DNA from: Candidatus Thiodiazotropha sp. (ex Codakia rugifera) | GTDB taxonomy: Bacteria; Pseudomonadota; Gammaproteobacteria; Chromatiales; Chromatiaceae | Assembly (NCBI GenBank): GCA_025656675.1 | Contig: JAHXHN010000001.1 | Span: 711,501 to 775,500, forward strand | Direction of reading: 5' to 3' | DNA length: 64,000 nt | In this document: piece after piece, positions 45,736 through 54,137 of the stretch | Layout of the letters: the number at the start of each line of letters is the position of its first letter | Position numbering within the stretch: the stretch's first letter is position 1 | Made by a program: the position numbers and the translations under genes | The notes under the pieces: generated by a model | What the model was told of the DNA's origin: nothing | The model's database searches: none | What the model saw: only the letters and a program-made list of their open reading frames with translations

Positions 45736-46014
45736 ATGAAACAGAAAATGACTAATGAACCCTACCAACCCATCTCATGTGCACTACATGAGGCCTATCA
45801 ATATGCTGTCATGAGCCGGTCGTTGTTAGATCTATGCTGGCGTGACGAAGAGAATAAAGCGCATCATACAAGGGCACTACCCATTGATGTTCTAACCCAT
45901 GGCAAAGCAGAATATTTGGAATTGGAGCTTAGGGATGGTACCCGGCAGCGCGTGAGGCTCGATCAACTTTTAAAAGTGATTGTGGTCCAAGGTGGAGAAC
46001 ACCTGCTGGGTTGA
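45736..46014 (+). CDS. rof: Rof (YaeO) family Rho-binding antiterminator
   Basis: The protein of about 92 residues has the Rof pattern YQPISCALHEAYQYAVMSRSLLDL near the start and AEYLELELRDGTRQRVRLDQLLKVIV at the end, matching the small Sm-like barrel that blocks the Rho primary site. ATG 45736 is supported by GGAGAAG but with short spacing; ATG 45748 is also possible. TTG 45727 is less likely. It would reduce Rho-dependent termination. Family assignment is by pattern; identity to E. coli is modest. Confidence 0.8.
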   Translation: MKQKMTNEPYQPISCALHEAYQYAVMSRSLLDLCWRDEENKAHHTRALPIDVLTHGKAEYLELELRDGTRQRVRLDQLLKVIVVQGGEHLLG

Positions 46015-46091
46015 GTGGCAGAAGTCAAAATATCGTCATTTACGCGGGAATCGCTCTAAATGATTGTAATATAAGGTAATAGTGTTCAGTG

Positions 46092-46134
46092 TGTCCCCGC
46101 TATACTCGAAATTCAGGAATTTCCATCGGGGACA
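46092..46134. repeat. Nested inverted repeat between rof and the DUF3135 gene
   Basis: TGTCCCCG (46092-46099) pairs with CGGGGACA (46127-46134), and inside it GAAATTC (46108-46114) pairs with GAATTTC (46117-46123) around AG. The internal loops are unequal (8 and 3 bases). T-rich sequence follows about 20 bases later. It may be a terminator for rof or a structured leader for the next gene. Confidence 0.55.
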
Positions 46135-46186
46135 GTTGTGGTTTGCTGTGGTAGTTTTTCCTTTAGAGTCGTAGGAGGTTAGTCGG

Positions 46187-46534
46187 ATGACACAGTTAGA
46201 CAACCGCAAGTTTGATTTTGATCACCTTCTCAATCTGGCGAAGAGGGATCCGGTACGTTTTGAGGATATGCGACAGGAAGCCATCGATGACTTCATTGCC
46301 ACGCTGCCGGCAGACAGACAGCAGCGGATGCGACAGCTTCAATGGCGTATTGATCAAGAGCGCAGGAACCGCTCTCCTCTTAGTGCCTGTTTAAAGATCT
46401 CCAGCATGATGTGGGAACATATGGTCGGGCCACGTGGATTGCTTGGATACCTGCAAGGCGAGGTAAGGGCCAAAGCGGATCCAATAAGCAAAAAAGGGAT
46501 TGTTGTGGATTTCCCTATACAGCCCTCTCGCTGA
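46187..46534 (+). CDS. DUF3135 family protein
   Basis: The 115-residue protein matches DUF3135: FDFDHLLNLAKRDPVRFEDMR (8-28) and MRQLQWRIDQERRNRSPLSACLKISSMMWEHM. It is small, basic and likely cytoplasmic. A GTAGGAGG site about 10 bases before ATG gives strong initiation. The family occurs near sulfur-metabolising gammaproteobacterial genes but has no known function. It begins 52 bases after a long nested inverted repeat. Confidence 0.75.
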   Translation: MTQLDNRKFDFDHLLNLAKRDPVRFEDMRQEAIDDFIATLPADRQQRMRQLQWRIDQERRNRSPLSACLKISSMMWEHMVGPRGLLGYLQGEVRAKADPISKKGIVVDFPIQPSR

Positions 46535-46635
46535 TAGAGACTTGACCTTGGCGCGTGTCTTGGCATATCATTCCGCGCTTTCCCTGCCCGAGTGGGTAGA
46601 TTGTCAAAGATATCCTTCTCACAAGTGAGTCAGTC

Positions 46636-46839
46636 ATGAAACCGGATATTCATCCTCGTTACGAGGAGATCAAAGTCGTTTGTAGTTGCGGTAACGAAAT
46701 CGTTACACGTTCCACCCTGGGTCAGGAAGAGATCCATGTTGAGGTTTGTTCCTCTTGCCACCCATTCTATACGGGTAAGCAGAAGATCCTCGATACTGCC
46801 GGCCGAGTGGATAAGTTCCGCAAGAAATACAACCGCTAA
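46636..46839 (+). CDS. rpmE: Ribosomal protein L31, zinc type
   Basis: The 67-residue protein reads [20 protein letters not shown], with the second pair in [21 protein letters not shown], so it is the zinc-binding L31 with C16, C18, C37 and C40. It ends in the basic KFRKKYNR. It binds the 50S central protuberance. The gene has its own strong terminator downstream, which overlaps the next reading frame. Confidence 0.97.
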   Translation: MKPDIHPRYEEIKVVCSCGNEIVTRSTLGQEEIHVEVCSSCHPFYTGKQKILDTAGRVDKFRKKYNR

Positions 46840-46867
46840 GTTAACTTCACGGCTGCCGTGTGTCGTC

Positions 46868-47671
46868 ATGGCGCTGCTGGTTGAGTTAGTAAAATTATTT
46901 AAAAGGGCTCCGCAATGCGGGGCCTTTTTAATGCTGCTGTCCCTATCCAACCTATTCCCACACATTGCCAATGCGACATCATGTACGCCCTGTCGTGGAA
47001 AACTGTATGAGGTCACCAGTGTCTATGATGGCGACACGCTCCACCTGAGGGATGGACGAACCATTCGTCTGATTGGAATCAACACCCCAGAGCTTGGACG
47101 GCAGGGAGCCGACGACGACCCTGGTGCACAGAGAGCCAGGCTGGCGTTAGAGCGACTTGTCGATCTAAGTGACCGGCAGGTAAAAGTATGCGAGGGAATT
47201 GAGAGACGTGATAGATATCGTCGTCAACTTGCTCATCTTTTCACCAAGCAAGGCGTTAACATCAATCGGCAGCTGATTCAGCTCGGCGTTGGTTACGCAA
47301 TCGCTGTCCCACCCAATCTGAAAAATCTTGCCTGTTATGCAAGTGCGGAGAATAGGGCTCGTGTGGCGGGTCTGGGTGTCTGGCGTGGGCCGATTCAGGA
47401 CGCATCATCATTGCGTGGGGATGAGACAGGTTTCCACCTGCTCCGTGGTTATATTATCCGGGTTGGTCAGAGTCGCAGTGGAGTATGGTTGAATCTTGAA
47501 GGCGGATTAGCACTCCGCATAACTTGGGAGGACTGGAACACTTTTGCGATTGAAGACCCGGACTCACTCCTCTACAGTTTGCTTGAGGTGCGGGGGTGGA
47601 TCTACCACCGAAACGGGCAGCAACGGCTACGAGTGCGGCATGTCGCTTCGGTCCGCTGGATAGAGCGTTAG
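46868..47671 (+). CDS. Secreted thermonuclease-family protein
   Basis: From ATG 46868 the product is 267 residues with a plausible signal peptide (KLFKR, then GAFLMLLSLSNLFPHIANA) and a staphylococcal-nuclease domain: VYDGDTLHLRDG, IRLIGINTPELG and ERRDRYRRQLAHL, which carry the catalytic D, R, D/E and R residues. The C-terminal 90 residues (RGYIIRVGQSRSGVWLNLEG) form an OB-like extension as in many proteobacterial homologues. ATG 46931 would drop the n-region and give a weaker signal. The rpmE terminator lies within the leader region if 46868 is used, so expression probably needs read-through or an internal start. Confidence 0.82.
   Translation: MALLVELVKLFKRAPQCGAFLMLLSLSNLFPHIANATSCTPCRGKLYEVTSVYDGDTLHLRDGRTIRLIGINTPELGRQGADDDPGAQRARLALERLVDLSDRQVKVCEGIERRDRYRRQLAHLFTKQGVNINRQLIQLGVGYAIAVPPNLKNLACYASAENRARVAGLGVWRGPIQDASSLRGDETGFHLLRGYIIRVGQSRSGVWLNLEGGLALRITWEDWNTFAIEDPDSLLYSLLEVRGWIYHRNGQQRLRVRHVASVRWIER
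46901..46929 (+). terminator. Intrinsic terminator of rpmE
   Basis: Positions 46901-46913 (AAAAGGGCTCCGC) pair with 46917-46929 (GCGGGGCCTTTTT) around an AAT loop, giving an eight-pair GC-rich core plus A-T pairs, ending in a T-run. It lies 62 bases after the stop codon and inside the 5' part of the nuclease frame. Confidence 0.85.
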
Positions 47672-47733
47672 TGTGGTAACAGTCAGCATCACACGCCTCT
47701 GCGTTCGGCCCGCTTAATTGAGTAGGAGTAGTA

Positions 47734-48861
47734 ATGACTAAACATATCGGAATATTGACCTCAGGCGGGGATAGTCCTGGACTCAATGCCGCCATTCGCG
47801 GTGTTGGGAAAGCGGCTTCAGGCTTCTACGATATGCAGGTTATTGGTATACGTGACGGTTTTCGAGGTTTGGTGGAGAACCGGACCATGCAACTGGATGG
47901 CACTATGCTATCGGGAATCCTCACTCGAGGGGGAACTATCCTGGGAACCAGTCGGGATAAACCCCACCGAATGCATTTTAACGGCAAACGTCAGGATATG
48001 ACGGACGTTATCGTGGAAAATTACCAAGCTCATCACCTTGATGCTTTGGTCTGCATTGGTGGCGGGGGTACTCAGAAAAATGCCTTGCAGTTGGTGGAAC
48101 AGGGATTGAATGTCATTACTCTGCCTAAGACCATCGATAACGATGTAGTGGGTACCGACACGACTTTTGGCTTTGATACCGCATTAGGTATTGCCACCGA
48201 TGCGATTGATCGTCTGCACAGTACCGCCCATAGTCACCATCGTATTATCGTCGTGGAAATCATGGGTCATCGTGCTGGGTGGTTAGCCTTGGGATCAGGT
48301 GTCGCTGGCGGTGCGGATGTTATTCTTTTACCAGAGATACCTTATGATATAGAGCGTGTGGCCGAGGCGATCAGAGGGCGTGCTGCGGGAGGCAAGCCTT
48401 TCAGTATTGTTGCAGTGGCTGAAGGCGCGCTTCCGAAAGGTGATGCTGAGCAATATCAAGGGTTACGTGATAATAAAAGCAGGGTTTCGGATAAGAAAGA
48501 GCGAAAAAAGATAAAGGCTGAACTGGCTTCATTTGAGGCTGCCCATGCTAACCATACCGTTACCCTGTCGCGTCAGCTCGAAGAGTTGACGGGTCTGGAG
48601 TCACGGGTAACCATCCTCGGCTATCTACAACGTGGCGGAACCCCGTCAGCGGCTGATAGGCTACTTGCCACGCGCCTGGGGACAGCCTGTGCCGACCTGA
48701 TTGCTGAAGGTGTTTTTGGCGTGATGGTGGCTGCACGAGGTGAACTCGCAGTCCCTGTTCCCCTGGTCGAGGTGGCGGGCAATAAAAAGCTGGTGCCACC
48801 AGATCATCCGTGGGTAGTCAGCGCAAAAAGGGTGGGTACCAGTTTTGGTGACAAGGGTTAG
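47734..48861 (+). CDS. pfkA: 6-phosphofructokinase
   Basis: The 375-residue enzyme phosphorylates fructose-6-phosphate. Motifs: [15 protein letters not shown] (9-23), [12 protein letters not shown], the donor motif GGGGTQKN (109-116), PKTIDNDV (131-138), [11 protein letters not shown] and [14 protein letters not shown]. The donor motif has Gly where E. coli has the Mg-binding Asp (GGDGS) and keeps Lys132, a residue associated with pyrophosphate use, so the phosphoryl donor (ATP or PPi) is unclear. An AGGAG site lies just before ATG. Confidence 0.92.
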   Translation: MTKHIGILTSGGDSPGLNAAIRGVGKAASGFYDMQVIGIRDGFRGLVENRTMQLDGTMLSGILTRGGTILGTSRDKPHRMHFNGKRQDMTDVIVENYQAHHLDALVCIGGGGTQKNALQLVEQGLNVITLPKTIDNDVVGTDTTFGFDTALGIATDAIDRLHSTAHSHHRIIVVEIMGHRAGWLALGSGVAGGADVILLPEIPYDIERVAEAIRGRAAGGKPFSIVAVAEGALPKGDAEQYQGLRDNKSRVSDKKERKKIKAELASFEAAHANHTVTLSRQLEELTGLESRVTILGYLQRGGTPSAADRLLATRLGTACADLIAEGVFGVMVAARGELAVPVPLVEVAGNKKLVPPDHPWVVSAKRVGTSFGDKG

Positions 48862-48891
48862 ATGTCGCTGGGCCGGCATTTGCCGAATCGA

Positions 48892-49635
48892 TTAAAACGG
48901 TAAAAATTTACCCATACCGTTCATCACCGGACTGACCGTATGTGACATTGCACCCACATCCTGGGTCATTACGCCCACATTGCGGTTCAGGTGATTCATG
49001 TTGCCATTCATGCCCTTAACCTGGGTTGTAATAGCCTGCATATTTCCATTCATCTGAGACATCTGCTGATTCATTTCGGTGACACCACCGGACATTGCAT
49101 GGGTATCTGTACCGATAGAGGCGATGTGACCTTGGATCTGATGTATGTCGGTAGACATGCTGGTCATGGAGCGCTCCATGATATGTACAACGTAGAACAG
49201 ATAGATCAGAGCAACAATCGCAATCAGTGTGCCGGGTAGGGAAAACAGCTTGATGCGCTGGATCCTGTAGGACTGCTCTTTTTCAATTGCATCCAGTCGC
49301 TCTTGTAAAAGCCTCTCCTTCTCTTCAGCTTCCGAGTGGGTCTGCTTGAAGGCCTGGGTCAATCGATCACTGAACTCCTCAATGATCTTCTCCTGGTGAT
49401 CCTCGCGGACACGGTTATCCTTATGGATCTTATCGAAGACCGACTGAAGGCCTTGCAGCAGTCCCGGTATTATGCGGCTATCGCTAGACTGTTTAGTCGA
49501 TTTAGCAGGTGATTTTGACGATGTTTGTGCGGTGGATTGCCTTTTTTGAGTGCTCTTTTTACTGACTTTTGTGGTGCTGGCAGAACGCTTTGCTTTGGCA
49601 GGCACCGCCTTTTTTTTGCTGGTGTTGTTGGGCAT
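48892..49635 (-). CDS. Membrane protein with histone-like basic N-terminus and Met-rich coil
   Basis: The 247-residue protein has a Lys/Ala/Ser/Thr-rich basic N-terminus (1-50, H1-like), a charged coiled coil (about 70-122), one membrane helix (131-151, LFSLPGTLIAIVALIYLFYVV) and an extracytoplasmic tail (152-247) with many methionines and Asn/Gly in heptad-like spacing (QQMSQMNGNMQ, GMNGNMNHLNRN). The N-terminus is probably cytoplasmic. It resembles no family I know. The Met-rich tail may bind copper or simply form a coil. It is single, with PFK convergent to it. Confidence 0.7.
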   Translation of the reverse strand: MPNNTSKKKAVPAKAKRSASTTKVSKKSTQKRQSTAQTSSKSPAKSTKQSSDSRIIPGLLQGLQSVFDKIHKDNRVREDHQEKIIEEFSDRLTQAFKQTHSEAEEKERLLQERLDAIEKEQSYRIQRIKLFSLPGTLIAIVALIYLFYVVHIMERSMTSMSTDIHQIQGHIASIGTDTHAMSGGVTEMNQQMSQMNGNMQAITTQVKGMNGNMNHLNRNVGVMTQDVGAMSHTVSPVMNGMGKFLPF

Positions 49636-49821
49636 TGGATTGTACTACTTGAGTGAGACTAAATAAGTTTATTATAAATAGCTTATTTATAATTGGATAT
49701 CTGTCACGCTTTTTATTCGTTGTCACGGGCCTTCTCAGTGGCTCAGCTGAGACAAGCCACTCTGAATGCTTCCTATGAGGCATGCATCGGCCTGATTACC
49801 TGCCCCACCCATCACGGCTAT

Positions 49822-51063
49822 TTACTGCTCAGCCAGCAGTGCATCGATGACCTGAACCACCTCTTGGTTATCCCAGTTGATAGCACGGTTGGCAGAGTAG
49901 CGGATTCGCCCCTGTCGATCGATAATGAAGGAGCTGGGAAAGCTGAACACCTGCCAGGCCAGGGATGTCAGGCCGTCCCGGTCCATTAATACAGGGAAAT
50001 CGACGGGTATATCCTTGAGAAAAGCCTGCATCTCCTGTTCCGTTTCGCGGTAGTCGACAGAGACAATACGGAGATCTCGCCCCTCATAATGGGTCTTAAG
50101 GCGATTCAATGAAGGGATCTCTTCGACACAGGGTGGGCACCAGGTGGCCCAGAAGTTAAGCAGAATAACCTTGCCATGAAGCGAGCGGGTATTCAAATGT
50201 CGACCCTGACTGTCGCTGAGGCTTACTTCAGGGGCTTGTTTTCTCTCATTATCACGCACGAGGGTATGGATTGTACCGGCAGGAACGCTATCCTTGGGGA
50301 GTGGTATGGCTGAAGTGGGTTTAGGGTGATGCTCAAGTAACCTGGCCAGTAGTCGGATCTGTGCTGGGAGTCGGGCGACTGCCTGCCTGTCCTCCTCCGT
50401 ATATTCACCTTCACCCATGATGAACCAATCCCTTACTTCAGGTACCAGGTAGACATAGGCTGGGGAACCTGCCTGCCACAGCGACGACATCACGCTATTC
50501 AGTCGCCAACGCTGACTGCCCATTGCCGGTTGATAGATCACCAGTGGCAGATTGGTTGCGGCGAGAATAGGATCGAGCTCAGGAGCTTCACCGGCAACCG
50601 GTGGCGGGCCAAACAGGTTTGGATAAAGAAGGATGGCCCCCAGTAGCCGGGAGTCGGGATGTCCTGTCTGCCAATGGTTGACTCCTCGTAGGAGTGGTAA
50701 AGGCATACGATCGTAGCTGACCAGGAGTACATGCTTATTGCTGTGCCTATGAGCGGCATTCAACACCGCCATTACACCCACTCCATCCAGTGTGCGAACA
50801 GTTTCGCTGGAGCGGGGAAGAAAGTAGGATTGGAGTAGATCAACGCGCCAGACTTCGATCCCCGCCTGGTTGACTTGATGTAACAGGCTGTCGAACAGGG
50901 GCCGAGGCTCATCATGATCGACAAGCCAGATTGTCAGTAGATCACCTTCGGCTTCGGCAACTTCGATTTCAATATCGTTGCCATTCTGGTCAGTCACAGA
51001 GCGCTCGAGCGCGGAACAGGCGAAGTTGATCAACAGCAGTGATATGAAAAGCAGTATGTGCAT
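49822..51063 (-). CDS. Fusion of a hydrolase-like domain and a TlpA-type thioredoxin
   Basis: The product of about 413 residues has a signal sequence (MHILLFISLLLINFACSA, possibly a lipobox at NFAC), then an alpha/beta-hydrolase-like domain (about 35-260; VLLVSYDRMPLPLL, LLYPNLF, PLVIYQP), and a C-terminal TlpA-like thioredoxin (about 280-410) with LLNFWATWCPPCVEEIPSL and FPSSFIIDRQGRIRY. The hydrolase nucleophile elbow reads SYD rather than GxSxG, so it is likely inactive or altered. The thioredoxin CxxC is intact. It would act in the periplasm, reducing disulfides. ATG 51063 is preferred over an upstream frame that runs into the divergent gene. Confidence 0.75.
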   Translation of the reverse strand: MHILLFISLLLINFACSALERSVTDQNGNDIEIEVAEAEGDLLTIWLVDHDEPRPLFDSLLHQVNQAGIEVWRVDLLQSYFLPRSSETVRTLDGVGVMAVLNAAHRHSNKHVLLVSYDRMPLPLLRGVNHWQTGHPDSRLLGAILLYPNLFGPPPVAGEAPELDPILAATNLPLVIYQPAMGSQRWRLNSVMSSLWQAGSPAYVYLVPEVRDWFIMGEGEYTEEDRQAVARLPAQIRLLARLLEHHPKPTSAIPLPKDSVPAGTIHTLVRDNERKQAPEVSLSDSQGRHLNTRSLHGKVILLNFWATWCPPCVEEIPSLNRLKTHYEGRDLRIVSVDYRETEQEMQAFLKDIPVDFPVLMDRDGLTSLAWQVFSFPSSFIIDRQGRIRYSANRAINWDNQEVVQVIDALLAEQ

Positions 51064-51153
51064 GCTGGAGATGTTACCGTTGGTGCAGTGTGAAGTGTAG
51101 AGCAAGTATTCGGTTGCCGGATCAATAATCAGTTGAACAGGAGAAGAGGTGAA

Positions 51154-51942
51154 ATGAACAGGCATTTAATAATCTTTTTTATGTGTTTACTTCCCCTTAC
51201 CACCCACGGTGGGGTGGTTGGTGAGCCGGTGATGTATCGTCAAGGCGAGACTCAGATGAAGGGATACCTGGCCTACGATGATGCTGTGAAGGATAAACGA
51301 CCGGGTATTCTGGTCGTGCATGAGTGGTGGGGGCACAATGACTATGCCCGGAGTCGTGCTGAGCAGTTGGCAGGTATGGGATATACAGCGCTTGCTGTGG
51401 ATATGTACGGTGATGGTAAACAGGCCGATCATCCGAAAGATGCCGGTCGATTTGCCGGAGAGGTAAAGAAGAATATGGATAGTGCAGCCGCACGATTCGA
51501 GGCGGCAATGAAGTTATTGCAATCCCATACAACTGTGGTGCCGGACGATATCTCGGCAATCGGTTACTGCTTCGGTGGTGGAATCGTATTGGAGATGGCC
51601 AGGCGTGGAGTCGATCTCGATCTGGTCGGTAGCTTTCATGGGAGCCTCCCAACCGCCAGTCCGGCAGCAAAGGGAGCGGTCAAGGCGGAGGTTCTGGTAT
51701 TCAATGGGGCCGACGACCCCTTCGTCAAGGCTGAGCATATCGAGGCCTTCATGTCGGAAATGGATCAGGCGGAAGTGAAATACAGTTTTACGAACTATCC
51801 TGGTGCCAAACACTCATTTACCAACCCAGGTGCGGATAAGTTTGGTAAAGCCTTCGATTTGCCATTGCAATACAATCGTGAGGCTGATGAAAAGTCTTGG
51901 GATGTGTTATCGAAGGCATTGAAAGCGATTTACGAAGAATGA
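51154..51942 (+). CDS. Secreted dienelactone hydrolase-family protein
   Basis: The 262-residue protein has a signal peptide (about 1-22) and a dienelactone hydrolase fold: LVVHEWWGHNDYARSRAEQLAGMGY, nucleophile Cys in IGYCFGGG, Asp in NGADDPF and His in PGAKHSF, giving the Cys-Asp-His triad. Family members cleave lactones or act on other esters; the substrate is not known. Start ATG 51154 is supported by GAGAAGAGG. It diverges from the thioredoxin fusion gene. Confidence 0.9.
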   Translation: MNRHLIIFFMCLLPLTTHGGVVGEPVMYRQGETQMKGYLAYDDAVKDKRPGILVVHEWWGHNDYARSRAEQLAGMGYTALAVDMYGDGKQADHPKDAGRFAGEVKKNMDSAAARFEAAMKLLQSHTTVVPDDISAIGYCFGGGIVLEMARRGVDLDLVGSFHGSLPTASPAAKGAVKAEVLVFNGADDPFVKAEHIEAFMSEMDQAEVKYSFTNYPGAKHSFTNPGADKFGKAFDLPLQYNREADEKSWDVLSKALKAIYEE

Positions 51943-51964
51943 AGATAGGGTCTGCTGACAGACC

Positions 51965-52168
51965 CTAGTCATCTTCGCGTTTCACCACAACCTTGAGTAT
52001 CTGTGTGTCATCGTTGGTGATTTCCAGAGTGAGTGGTCGGCAGCAGACAGAGCAGTCCTCGATGTAGGATTGCTCAGGCAAGCTGCAGTCGACCACTATT
52101 TCGATGCTCTCACCACAATAGGGGCAGTTGATGAGCTCGGTTTGCAGCAGGTTCAATCGCTCTGACAC
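51965..52168 (-). CDS. CPXCG-motif cysteine-rich protein
   Basis: The 67-residue protein has INCPYCGESIEIVVDCS, and ECD-like DCSVCCRPL, i.e. two Cys pairs suited to a zinc ribbon, and a short acidic/basic tail. This matches the CPXCG cysteine-rich family. It overlaps the gene upstream on the same strand by 16 bases, so translation is coupled. Function is unknown. Confidence 0.8.
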   Translation of the reverse strand: MSERLNLLQTELINCPYCGESIEIVVDCSLPEQSYIEDCSVCCRPLTLEITNDDTQILKVVVKREDD

Positions 52169-52932
52169 CTTAGTCGACGACAGACACTTTCAGCGCGATT
52201 TTTGGCATGATTTTCCATGAACATGGCGAAGTGTATCTGCTCTGTATCGATGGGGTCCCCCCGCTCTAGAGAGGTGAGCACATCCTCGGGCAAATGGCGT
52301 AGCCAGGATAAGACAAAGCGCTCACGTCCACCCTGAATTTCGCAACGTTCGGCGTGAGCCAACTGGTGTAGGAGTTGCATCGACAGGATGGGTGATTGGG
52401 GGTCGGTCCAGGCAATGATTTGACTGTTGTCGGCACAAAATATCTGTCGGCAATCGGTAAAACAACCCTTTGAGAGGGCCTTGCTTTGCCCCAGCTTGAT
52501 GGTTTCCAGATTGAGTCCGGAAAAAAAGATAGAGAGCTGATTCAGGGATGCCTTAGGCAGGCGAAGTGATTGACCAACCTGTTGTCTTTCAATCTCCTTC
52601 ATGAGTCTATTGAAATGCTCCAGCACTTGACGTTTCTTTGCGGTGGCCAGATTGCTGGATGATCTGTTCAGATTCGGTGGGCGTTCATGACGTAGATCGC
52701 GACAGGCTGAGAAGGCAGTACCCGAATTCCCCTTAAATTGCTGGATAACCTCAAAGCCTCGTGGGCATTTGTTGCGTGAAACAAAGCAGGGCAAGCGATT
52801 ATTTTCACGGTAGTCATTGCAGACGGTGACAGCCATCTGGCGATTGCTACGCCGATCAGTGTGTGGGTCTGCATAGCTACAAAACACAACCAACAGACCC
52901 AGGCAGAAAAGAGCGATGTGCCAGTGGTGCAT
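52153..52932 (-). CDS. Exported ten-cysteine protein with an HQLAH segment
   Basis: The 259-residue protein has an N-terminal signal peptide (1-21) and ten cysteines in the mature part (C38, 49, 56, 77, 157, 161, 166, 197, 251, 256), so it is probably disulfide-rich and periplasmic. A segment HQLAHAERC (189-197) resembles HExxH metallopeptidase helices, but the catalytic Glu is Gln. No family is recognised. It is coupled to the CPXCG zinc-ribbon gene by overlap. A relation to a metal or redox function is possible but only inferred. Confidence 0.6.
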   Translation of the reverse strand: MHHWHIALFCLGLLVVFCSYADPHTDRRSNRQMAVTVCNDYRENNRLPCFVSRNKCPRGFEVIQQFKGNSGTAFSACRDLRHERPPNLNRSSSNLATAKKRQVLEHFNRLMKEIERQQVGQSLRLPKASLNQLSIFFSGLNLETIKLGQSKALSKGCFTDCRQIFCADNSQIIAWTDPQSPILSMQLLHQLAHAERCEIQGGRERFVLSWLRHLPEDVLTSLERGDPIDTEQIHFAMFMENHAKNRAESVCRRLRCQSD

Positions 52933-53111
52933 GGTCAGGTTCCCGGGATAATTAGCTTAGCGTTTTAGCTTTATTGACCCCACCCTGTCTTGTAGGCATT
53001 GGGTAGTATCATTACTCAGCATAGACGCTCCATTTTTTTTTGCATCTCGAAGCCGCAGGCAAGTTGCCAAATGAGTATGGGCCGCACCCCATATGACGCA
53101 CCTGGATCTGT

Positions 53112-53984
53112 TTAGCGCTTCCCTAAGTGTTTGCGCATCTCGGCAAATCGTTTGGCTTCATCCTTGACGACCTTCGGATATTGGGGATCCATGCTTTGCA
53201 GCGTCTTGCGGATTATGCGTGAGACCTGCCAGCGCATATAGGGTTTGTTGTCAGCCGGTATGGCGTACCAGGGTGCCCAGGGCCGGGAGCTTGCAGCGAG
53301 GGTTTGATGGTAGGCATGCATATAGCTATCCCAGTGTTGCCGTTCCTCTACATCCTTGAAGGAGAATTTCCAATGCTTACTAGCTTCGTCAAGACGTGAT
53401 AAAAAGCGCCTGCGCTGTTCTTCTTTACTGACATTCAACCAGAATTTCAGCACCATCGTGCCGTTATCGGCAAGGTGTTTTTCATAGTGGCGTATCGAGT
53501 CAAAACGTTGTTGCCAAAGCTGATCGAGATCGGTGGGGATTGTAATGCGTTGTGCCTTAAGGTAGCTGGGGTGGACCCGGACCACCAAAGTCTCCTCATA
53601 GTAGCTGCGGTTAAAAATACCGATCCGTCCACGCTCGGGTAGCGCGCGTGTTGAGCGCCATAAAAAGTCGTGATCAAGCTCCTCTTTGGAGGGCTGTTTA
53701 AATGAAAAAACCTGACAACCGCTCGGATCTATACCCGTCATGACTGCACGGATGGTGCTGTCTTTCCCGGCAGCATCCATGGCTTGAAAAATAACCAGTA
53801 ATGAACGTCGGTCCTCAGCATAGAGTCTGCGTTGTAATTCGTCGAGCTGATCGATCTCTTTTGCCAGTGCCTTTTTACAGCCTTTTTTGTCAGGGGTGTC
53901 GTCTGGTGGCTGGGTGGTGAACGCGTCGTTCCCTTGCTTACCATCGAACGGCACTAGGTAGGGGCTTGATAGGGGTAGATTCAT
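53112..53984 (-). CDS. ppk2: Polyphosphate kinase 2
   Basis: The 290-residue protein is a PPK2-family kinase: Walker A FQAMDAAGKDSTIRAVMTGI, lid/substrate segments FLWRSTRALPERGRIGIFNRSYYE, and the final FSFKDVEERQHWDSYM and WYAIPADNKPYMRWQV. Single-domain members of about 290-300 residues transfer phosphate between polyphosphate and nucleoside di- or monophosphates. ATG 53984 follows an AAGGAA site, and the frame can be extended to 54011. It is a lone gene near sucD. Confidence 0.93.
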   Translation of the reverse strand: MNLPLSSPYLVPFDGKQGNDAFTTQPPDDTPDKKGCKKALAKEIDQLDELQRRLYAEDRRSLLVIFQAMDAAGKDSTIRAVMTGIDPSGCQVFSFKQPSKEELDHDFLWRSTRALPERGRIGIFNRSYYEETLVVRVHPSYLKAQRITIPTDLDQLWQQRFDSIRHYEKHLADNGTMVLKFWLNVSKEEQRRRFLSRLDEASKHWKFSFKDVEERQHWDSYMHAYHQTLAASSRPWAPWYAIPADNKPYMRWQVSRIIRKTLQSMDPQYPKVVKDEAKRFAEMRKHLGKR

Positions 53985-54137
53985 GGTCATTTCCTTAAGG
54001 CCTGTTAACACGCGTTGACCCGGAAAGCTATCTTGTTAACGCAAAGCATGCAAAGAAAACTAACTATAACTAAACCAAAATAATTGATTGCTTCATCACG
54101 CTTTACATTGTCAGTTATCGGTGTTTCTGAACAGACG

